Source: Amaranthus tricolor (lineage: Eukaryota; Streptophyta; Magnoliopsida; Caryophyllales; Amaranthaceae). From it: a stretch of 64,000 bases of DNA. Location of the stretch: positions 38,915,875-38,979,874 of the forward strand of contig NC_080048.1 of assembly GCF_026212465.1 (NCBI RefSeq), given 5' to 3'. Position numbers and translations under genes: made by a program. This document shows, piece by piece, positions 49,101 through 61,455 of the stretch. The notes under the pieces are model-generated. The model was given only the letters and a program-made list of their open reading frames with translations, was not told the origin of the DNA and made no database searches. Each line of letters starts with the position of its first letter. The first letter of the stretch is position 1.

Positions 49101-52100
49101 GTCAGCAAGATTAGGGTGGAAGGTAGGCTTATGTCATATTTTCTAATGGTGCTCAGTTCAAATGTCTTTGATTCCTTCTTTTAACTTACTTTTTATTGGT
49201 AAATTAGCTCCACTTTTAATACTCTGCGGAAAATTACTATTTACAGAATATCCTATCTTGATTAAAAGACTTTGAATAGTCATTTTGATGTCTTGTCATG
49301 GCAGTGAAAAAGCTACGCATTATACCAAGAAGAAAACTTAAGAGTTCATACTCTAGCCGAGGTTCACTATACATTCAAACAGGGGCAAAGTATGTGCGCC
49401 ATGTTTCATCACTTGTGAAAACCAGCATCAATTCGCTCATGAACTCATCCTTATCGCTTACAAGTGAAGGTACGTATTGTCCAACAGGGGCGAAGCCAAG
49501 ATTTTGAATTAAGGGGGGCCAAATAGTTGATATATTATATAAGCAAATTATTTACTATATATAAAAATTAGTTTAACTACGAAAATTTAAAATCATGTAG
49601 ACTAAAATGAACTTGAATCATAGCAAAAATTATATTCAACAAATGGAGTTGACGCTTACCTAAAATTATCCCTTTTGAAAAAATAACCTAGTGTTTTTGA
49701 ATCTATATATTCGCCTAGTAAGTCTAAAAATAACACTTTTAAAATTAAGATAACAAAAATATAAACCCACACACTAAAAAGGATGAATGTAAAATTATGA
49801 AAGATAAAGAGTAATGGATTATAACATAAATTCATTAGTTTATTAAAAAATAATAGTTGAAATTTGAATTTGATTCCTTAACCTTAAGTTACAGATGTGT
49901 TACTCCAACCATTGAGTTATAGTAATTTTTGTTATATTTTTGCTTTCTTTAAACTATATATAGCATATATTAGTAAGGGGCCCTTATGTAGCTTCGCCCT
50001 TGCTCTCCAGTACATGTAGTAAAATTAACATCATATTATTTCCTGAAAATATTCAATGAAAGAAACAAATATAGTAAATTTATGTTGTTTCTATGGATGG
50101 AACTCAAAAATACTGGACCATAATTTCAGAACCTATGTCATGCTTATTCCTTCTAAAGAGCTCCATGGAAGATTCTCAAATGGATGATGGTTCTGCAATA
50201 TGCTTGCATCCAGGAACTGGTGATTACCATGATTTGTAAGTTTGATTGACCTTTCGTTCTTTAGTTCTTGCAAATATGACTCTTGTCCAATTATTTGCCC
50301 AAACCCCGAATCGGTATCATGTCATCCTTTGCATCAAAGCGTATCACACCATCCTCAAGTATTTTCATGTCTCACTTGTTGATACATTTTTGTAAGTTTC
50401 ATTAGTAGTACTTCGAAATTCGAATCGTCATTGCCAATATAGTACAAGTGCAAATATAATCAACACCACTTGCATGTAAACCTGCTTCTTTGTTTCCAGC
50501 TTTCCGGAAAGTCAAGGGGATGCACTTTTGATTGAAGTTAGAGATTCAAAACAAATGACTCAAGGTCAAGCTATAATTCCACTTTCATTGATAGCTGAGA
50601 GCCAAGTATGTAGTTTCATATCCCTTTCAAAATGCAAACAATTCATTTCATTTGGTGCTTCATTTCTCCAAATGCGACTTGATACATTATCTTATCATAC
50701 AGAGTGACAAAGTTCGATGGTGGCCAATCTACCATAGTGAACATGAATGCATTGGGAAGATCCAACTTTTTATTGCTAGTTCAGTTCCGGATGAGGAGGG
50801 TAAACATATGAAGGTCTGATTCTTATTACCAATATTCTCATCTATTTTGGATGTAGTTGTTTGATTCCCTTGTTGGTGATTTCCACACAGAACTTGTTTA
50901 TCCCCCCTCTCTGTTTGTACCATTTCTAGTCTTGCTTCAATAAATAACTACTCAGAACATTTATAGTTTATGTTTCAGAACGGTTCTGATTACTTTGGAA
51001 CTGTCATAGGTGGTACTGTCCGCCTCCCCCCTCCTCCAGCAAGAAAAATGGAAAAACCTTTTCTCAATGGTTACAAGATGTAATGATGTATTGAACTTAA
51101 TAATTGGATGAGAAATTGGCATCAACCACAAAAACTGAACTCAATGCAGTGATTGCCTTAATCCTCACTAGCAGGGGCGAAGCTAGGATTTTTAATCTAG
51201 GAGGGGCCTAGTATCTTTCAACCTAGTAGATGACATAAAACCATCGTTTCACTATATTGGATATTTGAATATTGATTGTCATCCTATAAATATACAAACT
51301 GAATTAGAAAACTACTTTTTTAAAAAATAAGATTAGAAAAATACTTACTACTACTTTTTGAGTACTACTACTACTCAGTATAAGGCTTTCTAATAAAAAA
51401 ACTTCCACAGCTTGTTTTGTAAATTGAGTGACCGCAAGTATCAATTTCTCCCTTGCTCATATTACTTTATAAATACTTCCTATGGATTTTATTAGTTGCT
51501 ACAGTTGCTATAGCAACTACTGTTCCTCAACTGATCTTATTTGGTATATATTTCTCCATGTATAAACATAGTCAAGTGGGATCTTAATTGATTCGTCTTG
51601 ATGCGTATTTTCATAATATTAACTTTATAGAATTTTTATCATATGAAATTAAAGATATTAAAGATTTAAATCGTGCATTGGATAGCGTGAAAAATAGAAG
51701 TGTAGCAACTATTAAAAACTAGAGGAAGTAATAAATAATAAGATATATTTAAGGTGAAAAAGTTGATTCAAAATTAAAGAAGACCATTAACAAAAAGTAT
51801 GCAAACCCACATTTTAGAGTATTGAATAGTACAGTTTTAAAAGTAATAACTTGCCAAAGATTCAAACCCACAACCTTTTGATTCAAATGTACTGCTTTAA
51901 CCATTGAGCTATTGGTGTTTTTATGACAAACTCTTTATACTATATATCATATAATAATTAGGGGGGCCAAGCTAAAAATACAAAGGGCCGCGTTTTTGGC
52001 CGCCCCCTAGCTTCGCCCCATTGGTGGTCATTTATGTTACTTATGTCCATTTATGTGAATACTAATTAGTAGAACACATAAGTTTGGTAGTTTAATGTTG

Positions 52101-55100
52101 TGTTCTTTTATCCTATTGTGGCTATTGGTCATTAGTTTACGTCTTTTAGTATTTTCTCCTTTAGAGCTTTCTTCTGCTTTTAGCCCTTTAAAGGCTTTAC
52201 TAGCCATCGGCACATCATAGTTTTTTTCAGTTCCATACCTTTTGAGTACTTATAGGTAGGAGATGCTGAAAGGCTTCAAATGCTTTGCTTCATACTTTAA
52301 CTTCCCTCTTGTAACCATGTTACAGACTAGTCCTGTTGTTGAAACTCTAGCATATGATATGTTGCTGGGAGCTGCAATGCGCGCACAAAACTTCCATTCT
52401 AGCAATCTATGTTTGTATGGTCCTTGGAAATGGTTGCTGAGTGAATTTGCAGACTATTATGGGGTATCTGAGTCTTACACAAAGCTAAGGTATTAAAATA
52501 GGTGAAATCTGTCACCTAATTTTTTTTGCATTGCTTAAATCTTATTGCTAACATTTTCTTCAAAATGCTAGTCTTTTTTCAATTTATGAATATCATAAAA
52601 AGGCTCTGAGTTCTTATTTGAATTTATTCAAACATGTATATGTAGTAGAAGAAAATATGTACATTGTAAAGGTGAAACAAAATTGTTTCATGATAATCTG
52701 CTCGTGTATCCAGATCCTAATGCTCATTGTAGATGTTTGCACCAACTAATTTTTGCTGTAGGTATCTCTTGTACGTCATGAAAGTTGCTACTCCTACCAA
52801 AGATTGCTTAGAGCTTGTACTGGATTTGCTTGTGCCTGTTGTAAAAGCTAGGGGAGAAAAAACGTTAAATAGGCAAGAGGTAAATCCCTTCAATAATCTT
52901 TTTACTAATTGTTTGTATTCCATAAAGCGTTCAGTTATCCAAGGGTTTAATGTCAGACTTCAAGTTTGTGCCGATGGTTGGAATGTTCAAGTCTGAATTA
53001 TTGTCAAGTACTAGAGTCACAAAGTCACAACTTGACATCTTTTTATGAATTTACCTGCTATATGATTTTATATCTTTCGCATTTCATCTAATGGCAAAAC
53101 ATCTACATGGTAGAAAAAGTTTTAAACTACAACTGTACTGAGGTATATGCTTTCATTGATTGTTGGCCATCATACAGAAAAGCCTTTTGATGGAATGCGA
53201 AGTGCAAGTTGAGAGTCTCTTGGCAAATGTTTTTGAAAACTATAAGTCATTGGATGAGCACTCTGCCACGCATTTGTCGGATTCACTTATTTTGGTACCG
53301 CAGACTGCACCACTAGCTCTAGCTCCTGCGGTGCAAATATATACTCTTCTTCATGATATTCTTTCCGAAGGCGCACAATCAATCTTACAAAAGTATTTAC
53401 AGGTAATAGTAAAAGTTTTCTTAGCTTGTTTCCCCCCTTTTTCTCCTATAGTACGTTGAATGTTGAAACATTTTTTCACTAACATCTCAAGTGAAATTGA
53501 GAATAATGCTTTGACAAATGATAAAATTATTATGGAGATTTGCTTCTATGTCAAATGTAATTCATTAATGCAACATTGGAGTAGTTAAAAACTGTTTTGT
53601 CCATTCTCAACGGAGCCGAAGATTTATAAGATCTTTGGTTTGGATTATAACGGACCTACTTAAGTAAAATGCACTTTTTTTTTTGTGTGTGAAGTTGCAA
53701 ATAATGTTTTGGGCACATAGCTTTAGAGTTGAATTAAAAACAACCTCTTTGTTATTACAAGGGTAAGGTTGCATACATCTAACCTCCAAAACCTTTCCTA
53801 GGTGGCATAGGTGGAAGTCACATAATGACATTGTGAATTTTCGAGTAATGGAATGTTGTAATTCTCCAAAGCACATGTGTTAATTTCCTTTAGGTATGTT
53901 TACCAAAAAATTATTTTGATCACCATAAATCAATCAAATGTTGCTTAAATGCTGCATTTTCTCAGTAAATTCTTACCCTTTGCAAATATGCCAGACTGCA
54001 GCTCAGAAAAGGTGTCGAAGGCACATGCTAGAAGCAGATGAGTTCATGTCAAGCAACCCTGAGAATATCCTGACAGATCCTATATCCATCTCCACTGCAT
54101 ATATGAAGATGAAAAATCTTTGCATAAACATAGGCAAAGAAATCCTTGCGGACATCAAAATCAACAATCAACATATATTACCCAGGTATTGAGAATTCCG
54201 GCTGTATGGTTGTTTCAGAAGAATGCTTCAGTTTCCTGATACCTCTTTGGCTTTTTCTCTCATGTCATCAGTTCAATTGACCTGTCAAAGATCACCGCTA
54301 CCATTTATAGCTCTGAATTGTCCAAGAGGTTGAAAAGGTTCCTTGCAGCATGTCCTCCATCTGGCCCTTTGCCTCATGTGAATAAACTTCTGGTTGCAAC
54401 CTCTGATTTTGAGAGGGATCTTGAAACATGGAAACTAAGGTACAGAGTGGAATCATCAAAATTGAAAATCTGTTTTATTGGATTATGATAAACCAAGCTT
54501 GTACTGTTGGCTGCTACTAATAACTCAGCTTTAATTTCTTGAGCTAACCAATATTTCTTGACAGTCCTATTCAAGGTGGTGTGGACTCCAAGGATCTATT
54601 CCACAATTACATAATGGTGTGGGTACAAGAGATGCAGCTGGAATTGCTAGATCTCTGCAAGGCAGAAAAGGTATGCTGGCCTGCTGGCGTGTTTTTGCAC
54701 ATTCCATAGAATAACAAAAGTAGGCTTACCCAAACTGCGAATGTAACACCCGAATTTCCTCCCGTCCTTTAAGGTTTTGGTTTCGTTAAGGTTTCGTTAA
54801 GGGGTCGGAAATTCTGGGGTGTTACAGCGAATGTCATCGCGATTGTGGTAATGGTCACAATGTCGCATAAGCGCTTTTTGTGTTACAGCACGTTTTGCTG
54901 ACATTGCAATGTGAATTGTGAACTTGTAATATATCCGCTTTATCATTGTAATTCAAGCATACTACAACATTTATTTAAACTAAAGCTTATAGTAGACGTT
55001 TTGAAACCTAATGACGTTAAGATAAGGATTATAATAGCTAGTAAGCCTAGTCCCTACTATTTTAGAATATTACTTTGTTAATATGTTTTCTAATTGACTT

Positions 55101-57536
55101 CACTTTTGCAGACACCATTTGTTGGGTTATCGACCAACCTTTCTACCTCACCATTTGCGGAGGATATGTATTCAAAGATAAAGGACATGTTAACTCAGTA
55201 CGAGATAGTTATCAGCCGGTGGCCACATTACTCGTTAGTTTTGGAAAATGTAAGCGCACAATAAGTAGTGATAATCGTGCAAACTAGATGTAAATTGAAA
55301 TTTTCATCTTTTATGTATCTATGAGCAGTACTCTCCAAATTTTTGTAAGTTTAACAAGCTGCCATTTTGAAGGCTGTTGCTGTTATTGAGAGAGCAATCT
55401 TAAAAGCATTGGAACGGCAGTATTGTGACATTTTGGCTCCATTGAAAGATAGCATACCGAAGAAGCTTGGTATGCAGGTTCAGAAGTTGGCCCGAAGACA
55501 GTCAGCGACACTTTATGTAGTCCCTAATCAAGTAAGTACCTGCACATGAAGTGCATCCATTTAAAGAATTCTCAGTTCTCTTATCATTGTATGGCTTAGA
55601 ATATTTGGTCATATAGCAAATTATGAGTTTTTTGATTCACTTTGAGTATCTGAGAGCTTACGACTTTTTTAAGATGGACAAAACATCACAGAATGAAATA
55701 CGTATATCATCTTCTACCTATTTTCATTTCCTTTCCATCTTCAATGCTGGACTTCCTAAATTATGCTGTGCCATTACTGTGTTTGTAGTTCATGATATAT
55801 ATTATGTATAGACTGTTCCAGTTTTTGCCTATACATGATGCCATTGGTCCAATCAACTTCAGTACTTAAATGTTTGTTCATATCAAAATCCAACAGTTAG
55901 GTACATTTCTCAACACTGTCAAAAGAATAGTTGAAGTTCTACATTCTCAAGTGGAGGATCTTTTAAAATCTTGGGCATCTTGTTTGCCCACAATTGGTGG
56001 TAAAAAGTTGTCCTCTGGAGAGCAGATGAATGGGATAGCTGTTTTGCTTAAGACAAAGTACAAAAATTATATGCAGGCTTTAGTGGTAAAACTTCATAGC
56101 AATGTAAGTATTTCCCATTTCAACATTTATTCACAATCAGTCTCATTTACACTGTAAAAGGACATAACTTAGTAGACACATCCTCAAAATTAAGAGAAAA
56201 TACACCAGATTTTGTTAGGTTCTAAAAATACTTTCCCATGCTAAGATTCACATAAGTAGGATTCTGCTGCACTGTTTTTTTCGGCTTTGTATAAAATCCT
56301 CTAAACAATCATCCCATGCTGTCATGGCCTACATCGGATGGTGTCATAGGTATTGAAGCTTGTATTGAACTTACAAAAGCCTAAGCTCTGGCATGTTGAT
56401 GGCGTACTCTATTACTCTTTACATCATAAGTCTATAACTGAAAGTGTACTTCTTTGGTATGTCCTAGTTTAAGATCGCTCTAGCATTAATTCTCCCCCCT
56501 CTTTGTTTGTCCCAACAATAGATAATTGGTTCATTAGTGATTTTTTGGTTGCTAAAATTAGTTCTGTTAGGCTGTTTATGTCACTAGTAAGCACGTTAAA
56601 GCACGAACTGAATGAAATTGAAGTTCTATTGAAGTTATAATTCATAAAACTTTAATTTTCATCCAGATCCGTGCTAGAATAGACATGTCGATGTAAATGG
56701 AGATATGTGTAACATATGGCTTCTTTAGAAAGTGTACAGTTTTTCGTTGTGGTAAGTGATAACAGACACAAGCGCGTTATTTGTCATTTTGGGTGCGATT
56801 GTGCGCATTGTTGGGAAAATATTATTCTTGGACATGAGCATTCCATCCAAACAACACAAGGACACAACTTTAGAGATTTAGCTTGCTAGTTAGCCTAAAA
56901 GTTATCACAGCATATTGTAAGAAAACATTGAATAATACTTTTCGATTACTACGACAGATACAAGCTAACAGAAACACACAACTGAAGCGGGTTTTGGAAG
57001 AAACACAAGACTCAGACAGTGAAGCTGAGGTCCGCGAAAGAATGCTAATGCTAAAATCGCAACTGATTGATTCTATATCCAATTTGCACGAGGTTTTCCC
57101 AAGTCAAATCTTCGTGGCAATTTGTCGAGGATTTTGGGATAGAATGGGTCAGGTATGAACTTTGATCGAATTCTTCCATATTCACAAACAATCATATTGG
57201 TAATATTAATCACTAGTACTCTTCAGATTGTATTAAGGTTTCTGGAGGGACGAAAAGAAAACCGAGTCTGGTACAGAGGATCATCTTACGCGCTTGGGGT
57301 AAGTCTCGTTTTTTCTGATAATAAAGTCCTATGTCATTAATAGTTGTACGATGTCTGATTTTCCGTAACTGTGGTAGATATTGGATGATATATTCGCGTC
57401 CCAGATGCAGCGTTTGCAAGGCAATGCTCTCCACGAGAAAGATATCGAGCCACCAAGGTCGGTGATGGAGGCTCGATCCATTCTGTGCAGAGATTCTCCA
57501 AATGTAACAAATTCATCTAATTACTTCTATGTCTAG
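46164..57536 (+). CDS. Large plant protein, C2-like centre and helical C-terminus
   Basis: Exons: 46164-46211, 47757-48311, 48410-48672, 48782-48916, 49001-49122, 49305-49469, 50130-50235, 50500-50605, 50703-50813, 50979-51002, 52326-52489, 52762-52879, 53178-53402, 53995-54185, 54272-54439, 54565-54670, 55112-55249, 55373-55531, 55897-56103, 56958-57152, 57227-57298, 57378-57536. The product is about 1178 aa, starting MFAHGLDQSAMEWINK. The first 330 residues are acidic and partly disordered, then LVAYDACIRLCLHAWANGCP. Residues about 370-537 look like a C2 beta-sandwich (GDALLIEVRDSKQMTQGQAI, then WWPIYHSEHECIGKIQLFIA). The rest is helical (VVETLAYDMLLGAAMRAQNF, YGVSESYTKLRYLLYVMKVA). I link it from memory to the At4g24610/At5g65440 family, of unknown molecular role. 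Exon 10 is the weak point: the frame forces a GTCATA donor, and otherwise translation ends at 51083. Exon 2 also uses a GTCCGA donor. Confidence 0.85.
49485..50002. mobile_element. hAT-like MITE, CAGGGGCGAAGC family, copy 1 (intron 6)
   Basis: 518 bp. Left CAGGGGCGAAGCCAAG and right 'gtagcttcgcccttg' are inverted. Flanking octamers TTGTCCAA and CTCTCCAG agree at five of eight positions, suggesting an eroded 8-bp duplication. CAGGGGCG-type ends are typical of plant hAT MITEs. Confidence 0.65.
51172..52020. mobile_element. hAT-like MITE, CAGGGGCGAAGC family, copy 2 (intron 10)
   Basis: 849 bp. Left CAGGGGCGAAGCTAGG and right 'ccctagcttcgcccca' are inverted. Both this copy and the one in intron 6 contain an 'accattgagttat/gctat' motif near the right side. 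Length is inflated by a nested Stowaway-like MITE (51476-51728); without it the size would be about 590 bp. Confidence 0.7.
51476..51728. mobile_element. Stowaway-like MITE nested in the hAT-like copy
   Basis: 253 bp. Left 'cttcctatggattttattag' plus ttgctac, right 'gtagcaactattaaaaac' plus tagaggaag, inverted, with TA on both sides (51474-51475, 51729-51730). It interrupts the element at 51172-52020 and so is the younger insertion. Confidence 0.7.
53735..53830 (-). repeat. SINE/RTE 3'-end-like repeat, reversed (intron 13)
   Basis: On the minus strand it reads ggttagatgtatgcaacctt, acccttgtaataacaaagag, gttgttttta, the same order as 12043-12147. Confidence 0.5.
54742..54826. mobile_element. 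85-bp TG...CA palindromic insertion (mini solo-LTR-like), intron 16
   Basis: Starts TGTAACACCCGAATTTCC and ends 'ggaaattctggggtgttaca', its near reverse complement. A 5-bp direct repeat GCGAA flanks it (54737-54741, 54827-54831). TG...CA ends with a 5-bp duplication are retroviral-integrase hallmarks, so this could be a solo LTR of a very small LTR element. Alternatively it is a TIR MITE with chance TG/CA ends. Confidence 0.7.
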
Positions 57537-60500
57537 CCCTTTTTTTCTGTTCTTGTATAGCTATATAAAAACATACTAATCCAACATATTTCTATTTTTA
57601 GCGTAAATAATAATATAAAGCTCCCTTTCCTTATGTATACTAACATTTACAAAAACAAAAATTGTTTGAACATTAATGAGATTTTTTAAAAAATTGTTTA
57701 CTAATAGATATAGATTATTTAGTTCATAATCATAAATCATAAATAACAAATGTTAGATCTTTAATTCAAAAAAATCATAAAACAAAGTAAAAATAAGACA
57801 CGTGTTAAAATCACACAAATTTGATAAAAACAAGTGTTAAAATCTCTTGGTAGCTTCTTCAATAAATAGATTCTACTAATAGATTAAGATTATTCAGACC
57901 GTTCCGACTTGGATTTCGGATCTCGTTGTAGATTCTTCTTAGTCTTGCCCACCTTGTAATTCAAAAAAAGAAAATTATTCAGACCATAATCATAAATCAT
58001 AAATAAGAATACAATGTTAGAATCGTAATCTCAAAAGATTATGGAAACAAATTAAACAAAACTCGTAATAGGTTAACGAATTAATGGTAAGTATACAACC
58101 CAAGACGTATTACCCTATTGAATCCAGCTATTAATGATATCGGAATCCAGCCTTGATTGTCCATATTATCTTTCATATGTTTATCTCGCTGCAAATTACC
58201 ATCACTGCTGTCAAAAAATAAATTAAATATAAGAAAATACTTCATACTCAATTGTTAGTATCGAAAATAAAATAAATAAATTTTTTTTTACGTTTTATCC
58301 ATTATCTACTTGAAAAGCGTACAGATATTAATGAAAAATTATATAAAAAAACATCTTTATCACTATTTATTCCTAATAATCCAACGTTTAGTAAATGCAA
58401 TCTAACATTTTAAAAAAGACATAATTTCTAAAATAAAAAATTAAAAATAAGTATGCAAATTATATTTTTAACTTAAGAATCACAAGAAGGTTTGTACTGC
58501 CTTAAATTTTGATTTTATGGTACTACAAAATTTGATCATATAAAAAATGTGGCTTAATCTAATGCTTGGGGGTTTTTATTCTTTACTTTTATAAATTGTG
58601 CCGTGACTAAAGGTGTTTAATGGGTTATAAGGGCGAGGCGAGCTTAAGAGCTTAAGTAGATATGTGCGAGTTTAAGATGGGATTTAAAAGAATCGGACTT
58701 TGAAAGCCCGATATAACCCAACCCGACTCGTTTTTATTACTAAAAATAATTTTAATTTCCATTTATTGATTTATAACAATTAAATTATCATTTATAATAA
58801 TTAAATTGAAAAAAATATTAATAATCTCTATTGGCATTGTCATTTATAATATTTAAATTATCTATTAATTATATTATTTACAAAGGCCCCTTTTCGACCC
58901 TTATTGAGCCTCTTATAGCTCACTTCATTTTAATTATAATATAGTCTATTTTTGACCCGACCCATTTTTCAACCCGAACTTTATAAAACCCTTCTAAAAA
59001 TAAGTCCAATAAGAATTTATAAAGATTATATAAAGATTAATTTCGTTTCCTTCAGCCGTAGGAATTCACCAACCTACTAATACAAGTAGGTAAGTTGTGG
59101 AATCGAAGTGATTAAAAAAAAAATACTAACTTTACGTAGTTTTAGGGTTTATAAATAAGGTGATATATTTTTAAAACTAGCTTTTAATGTGAGAAATATT
59201 ATTAGATAACCCAAATAATTTTTAAAACTTTAAAATAATACTTTTATAAATAATTTTTAGCTTTTTAATGGGAATGTTATAATTAGGTAAAACCCTAGAA
59301 TATCGCAAATAATATATTTAATATTTTCAAATATGTTTTATATATTTAAAATTATATAATAAGTATTTACCCTATTTATTAGCAATAATTACCTAATTAC
59401 CTAATAATCGGATAAAAAAAAGCCTACTCATCTATTTCATTTTTTTGGTTCATGTTGTCGTGACTTGTGTGATTCATGTCTATATTAGAGATGCACATGG
59501 TATGATTAGGTGTGATCTGACAATCAAATCAGACCCGGACTCTGCTGTGGTTCGACCGCTGGTATCAGTTGGTGGGTTTTTTGACTGCGCGTATTTCTTT
59601 TTACTCTCTCTTTGGGAGAATGAGTATGATTTGTCCGCATCTTTCAGGAAAAACAAAAACCCCCACCCGGACCCTGCCTTGTGCGAGATATTGAAAGTGT
59701 CCTTTACTCTTTTTTTGACAATTAAATTAGACCAAATCAAAAATCTCAGTCTGGATATTTTTTAAACTAGACAGGTATGTTTGAACCTACAGATCATACC
59801 AGATCTACAATAGTCTACGGTTTTTTTTATTTAAATTTTATTTCTAAATTAATATATTTGTTAAACAAACATTTCGCACCTACAATCACTAAGTATATAA
59901 TTTGTAATTAGTTAATTGCATCAACATGAATCAAATATATATTATTATTAAAACCTACATCTTAAAAGTAACAACCTATTTTTAAAAAAATAAAAAAAAT
60001 ACGATTTTCAATTATAGTATGATTTCAAATCTATTCAAATAATAAAAAACCGGTAACCATAATTTTTTCTTCAAAAAAAAACCAGTTTTAAGGAGTAATC
60101 TTATAATATAATAATACATATTTTTATAAAAGTGTATTTATTAAAAATATACCAAACCAAACTCGATATATAGAATTATTATAATATATATTTTTTTATA
60201 AAGTGTACTTACACGCTATAGTCGTCATGACCAATTGAGCTACACACTTTCAATGTAATTTTTGTCTCTTACTATTCTTATTAATTTGTAATTTGGAAAT
60301 TTAATGTCCCAATATGAAAACTCTTTGAAATAGATTATAAAATATTATTTTTAGGGTTGAATTCAAAAAATTAATTTTTAACATGTATATATCTATGATT
60401 TATTAAAATTTCTAATTGAATTTTTTTGTCATGATTGAACTATCACTGAGTTTGAGTCCTGAATCCACCACTGAATTCAAAGCTACATAATTCCATAACT

Positions 60501-60629
60501 TGGCTATAATGTTCACGTTTTTCTTTTTGTTATTATAATTTTTTTTTTAAAAAAAAAAACTTTATACTCCATAAATGGATTCTTTTCCCATAATATTGCT
60601 CCAAAAAAAAATAATTCTCATTTTGCATT
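57537..60629. other. AT-rich intergenic region
   Basis: I see no supported gene. A sparse degenerate stretch at 58600-59000 and a GC-richer island at 59500-59700 give open frames with no recognisable family. Confidence 0.55.
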
Positions 60630-60707
60630 AAATGGGAAAGTATTTCCCACATTACCGTCCACGTAGGATAGGTGTGAGAAATTTTTTTTTCTTTTTTTTT
60701 TTAATAT

Positions 60708-60843
60708 AACCGCTAGATGAAATGACGGTTTTGTTTAGGAATCTGAAGTAAACCGCTAGATGTAATGGCGGTTTTCATGAATTTCAATTTTTAAAAAAAA
60801 AAAAATTATAATAGAGCAAACCGCCACTTGAAGTGGCGGTTTT
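60708..60843. repeat. Three palindromic AACCGC...GCGGTT units
   Basis: Units at 60708-60732, 60750-60775 and 60818-60843, each about 25 bp and self-complementary, for example aaccgccacttgaagtggcg followed by gtttt in the third. They sit 0.6-0.75 kb upstream of the transposase-like reading frame. A fourth, eroded unit is at 63802-63827. Confidence 0.85.
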
Positions 60844-61455
60844 GTAGCTGTACAAAACAGCTTCCTGTTTTTGGTCACTTCATCTCATTTCTTCTTCTTT
60901 CCTCCTTGCTTCCGGTTCTTATTTAAAAAAAAATAAATTTCTACACTCTTCATTTACTTCATATTCACAATTCCTCTCATTCAACTAAATTTATCAACTA
61001 CATTCTCATCTTCTCCTTCTTTACTTGTTTACTTTCATCATCATTTAAGGTATTAATATAAACCCTAATTTTTTTCAATTTGCAAATTGAATTTTTTGTT
61101 CATTATTGTTGTCATTTGAAGTTATAAATACATTGATTGTTTGTTACATTCTCTTGATTTCATGATTTAAGCTTACATTTTACATATTTGTAGTTGAATT
61201 TTATGATTTGGTTTGTATGCATATAAAGTGTTTGATGAAATGCTTCAATGAAAGTTTATTACTTTATAGGGTTAGTTTAATGGTTTTAGTATATATTTAT
61301 GGTATTTTTAGCTTTATATTTGAATTGAAAGTTCTAATAAGCGTTCTAATACCTTAATATCACAAATTCTTGTATTCATATTTACACTTCCCTTAATCAT
61401 AATCAACAATAAAGTGTATGTGAAATCACATGAAAAACATGTTTGTGTTTGCAGA

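Noticed and set aside
50979..51083. Treating 51083 as the true end of the gene that starts at 46164
   Set aside because: Downstream exons continue in phase with family-like sequence (VVETLAYDMLLGAAM...), and the first of them (52326) is open only in the phase left by a GTC donor. The short form is kept only as a possible isoform.
59445..59765. ORF of 106 codons in the GC-richer island
   Set aside because: No family resemblance, no splice context and an AT-rich pseudo-random surround; an overlapping minus-strand frame is equally long.
60540..60720. Clear Mutator terminal inverted repeats of over 100 bp
   Set aside because: Only short, gapped similarity between the two presumed ends is visible, so the element limits stay approximate.
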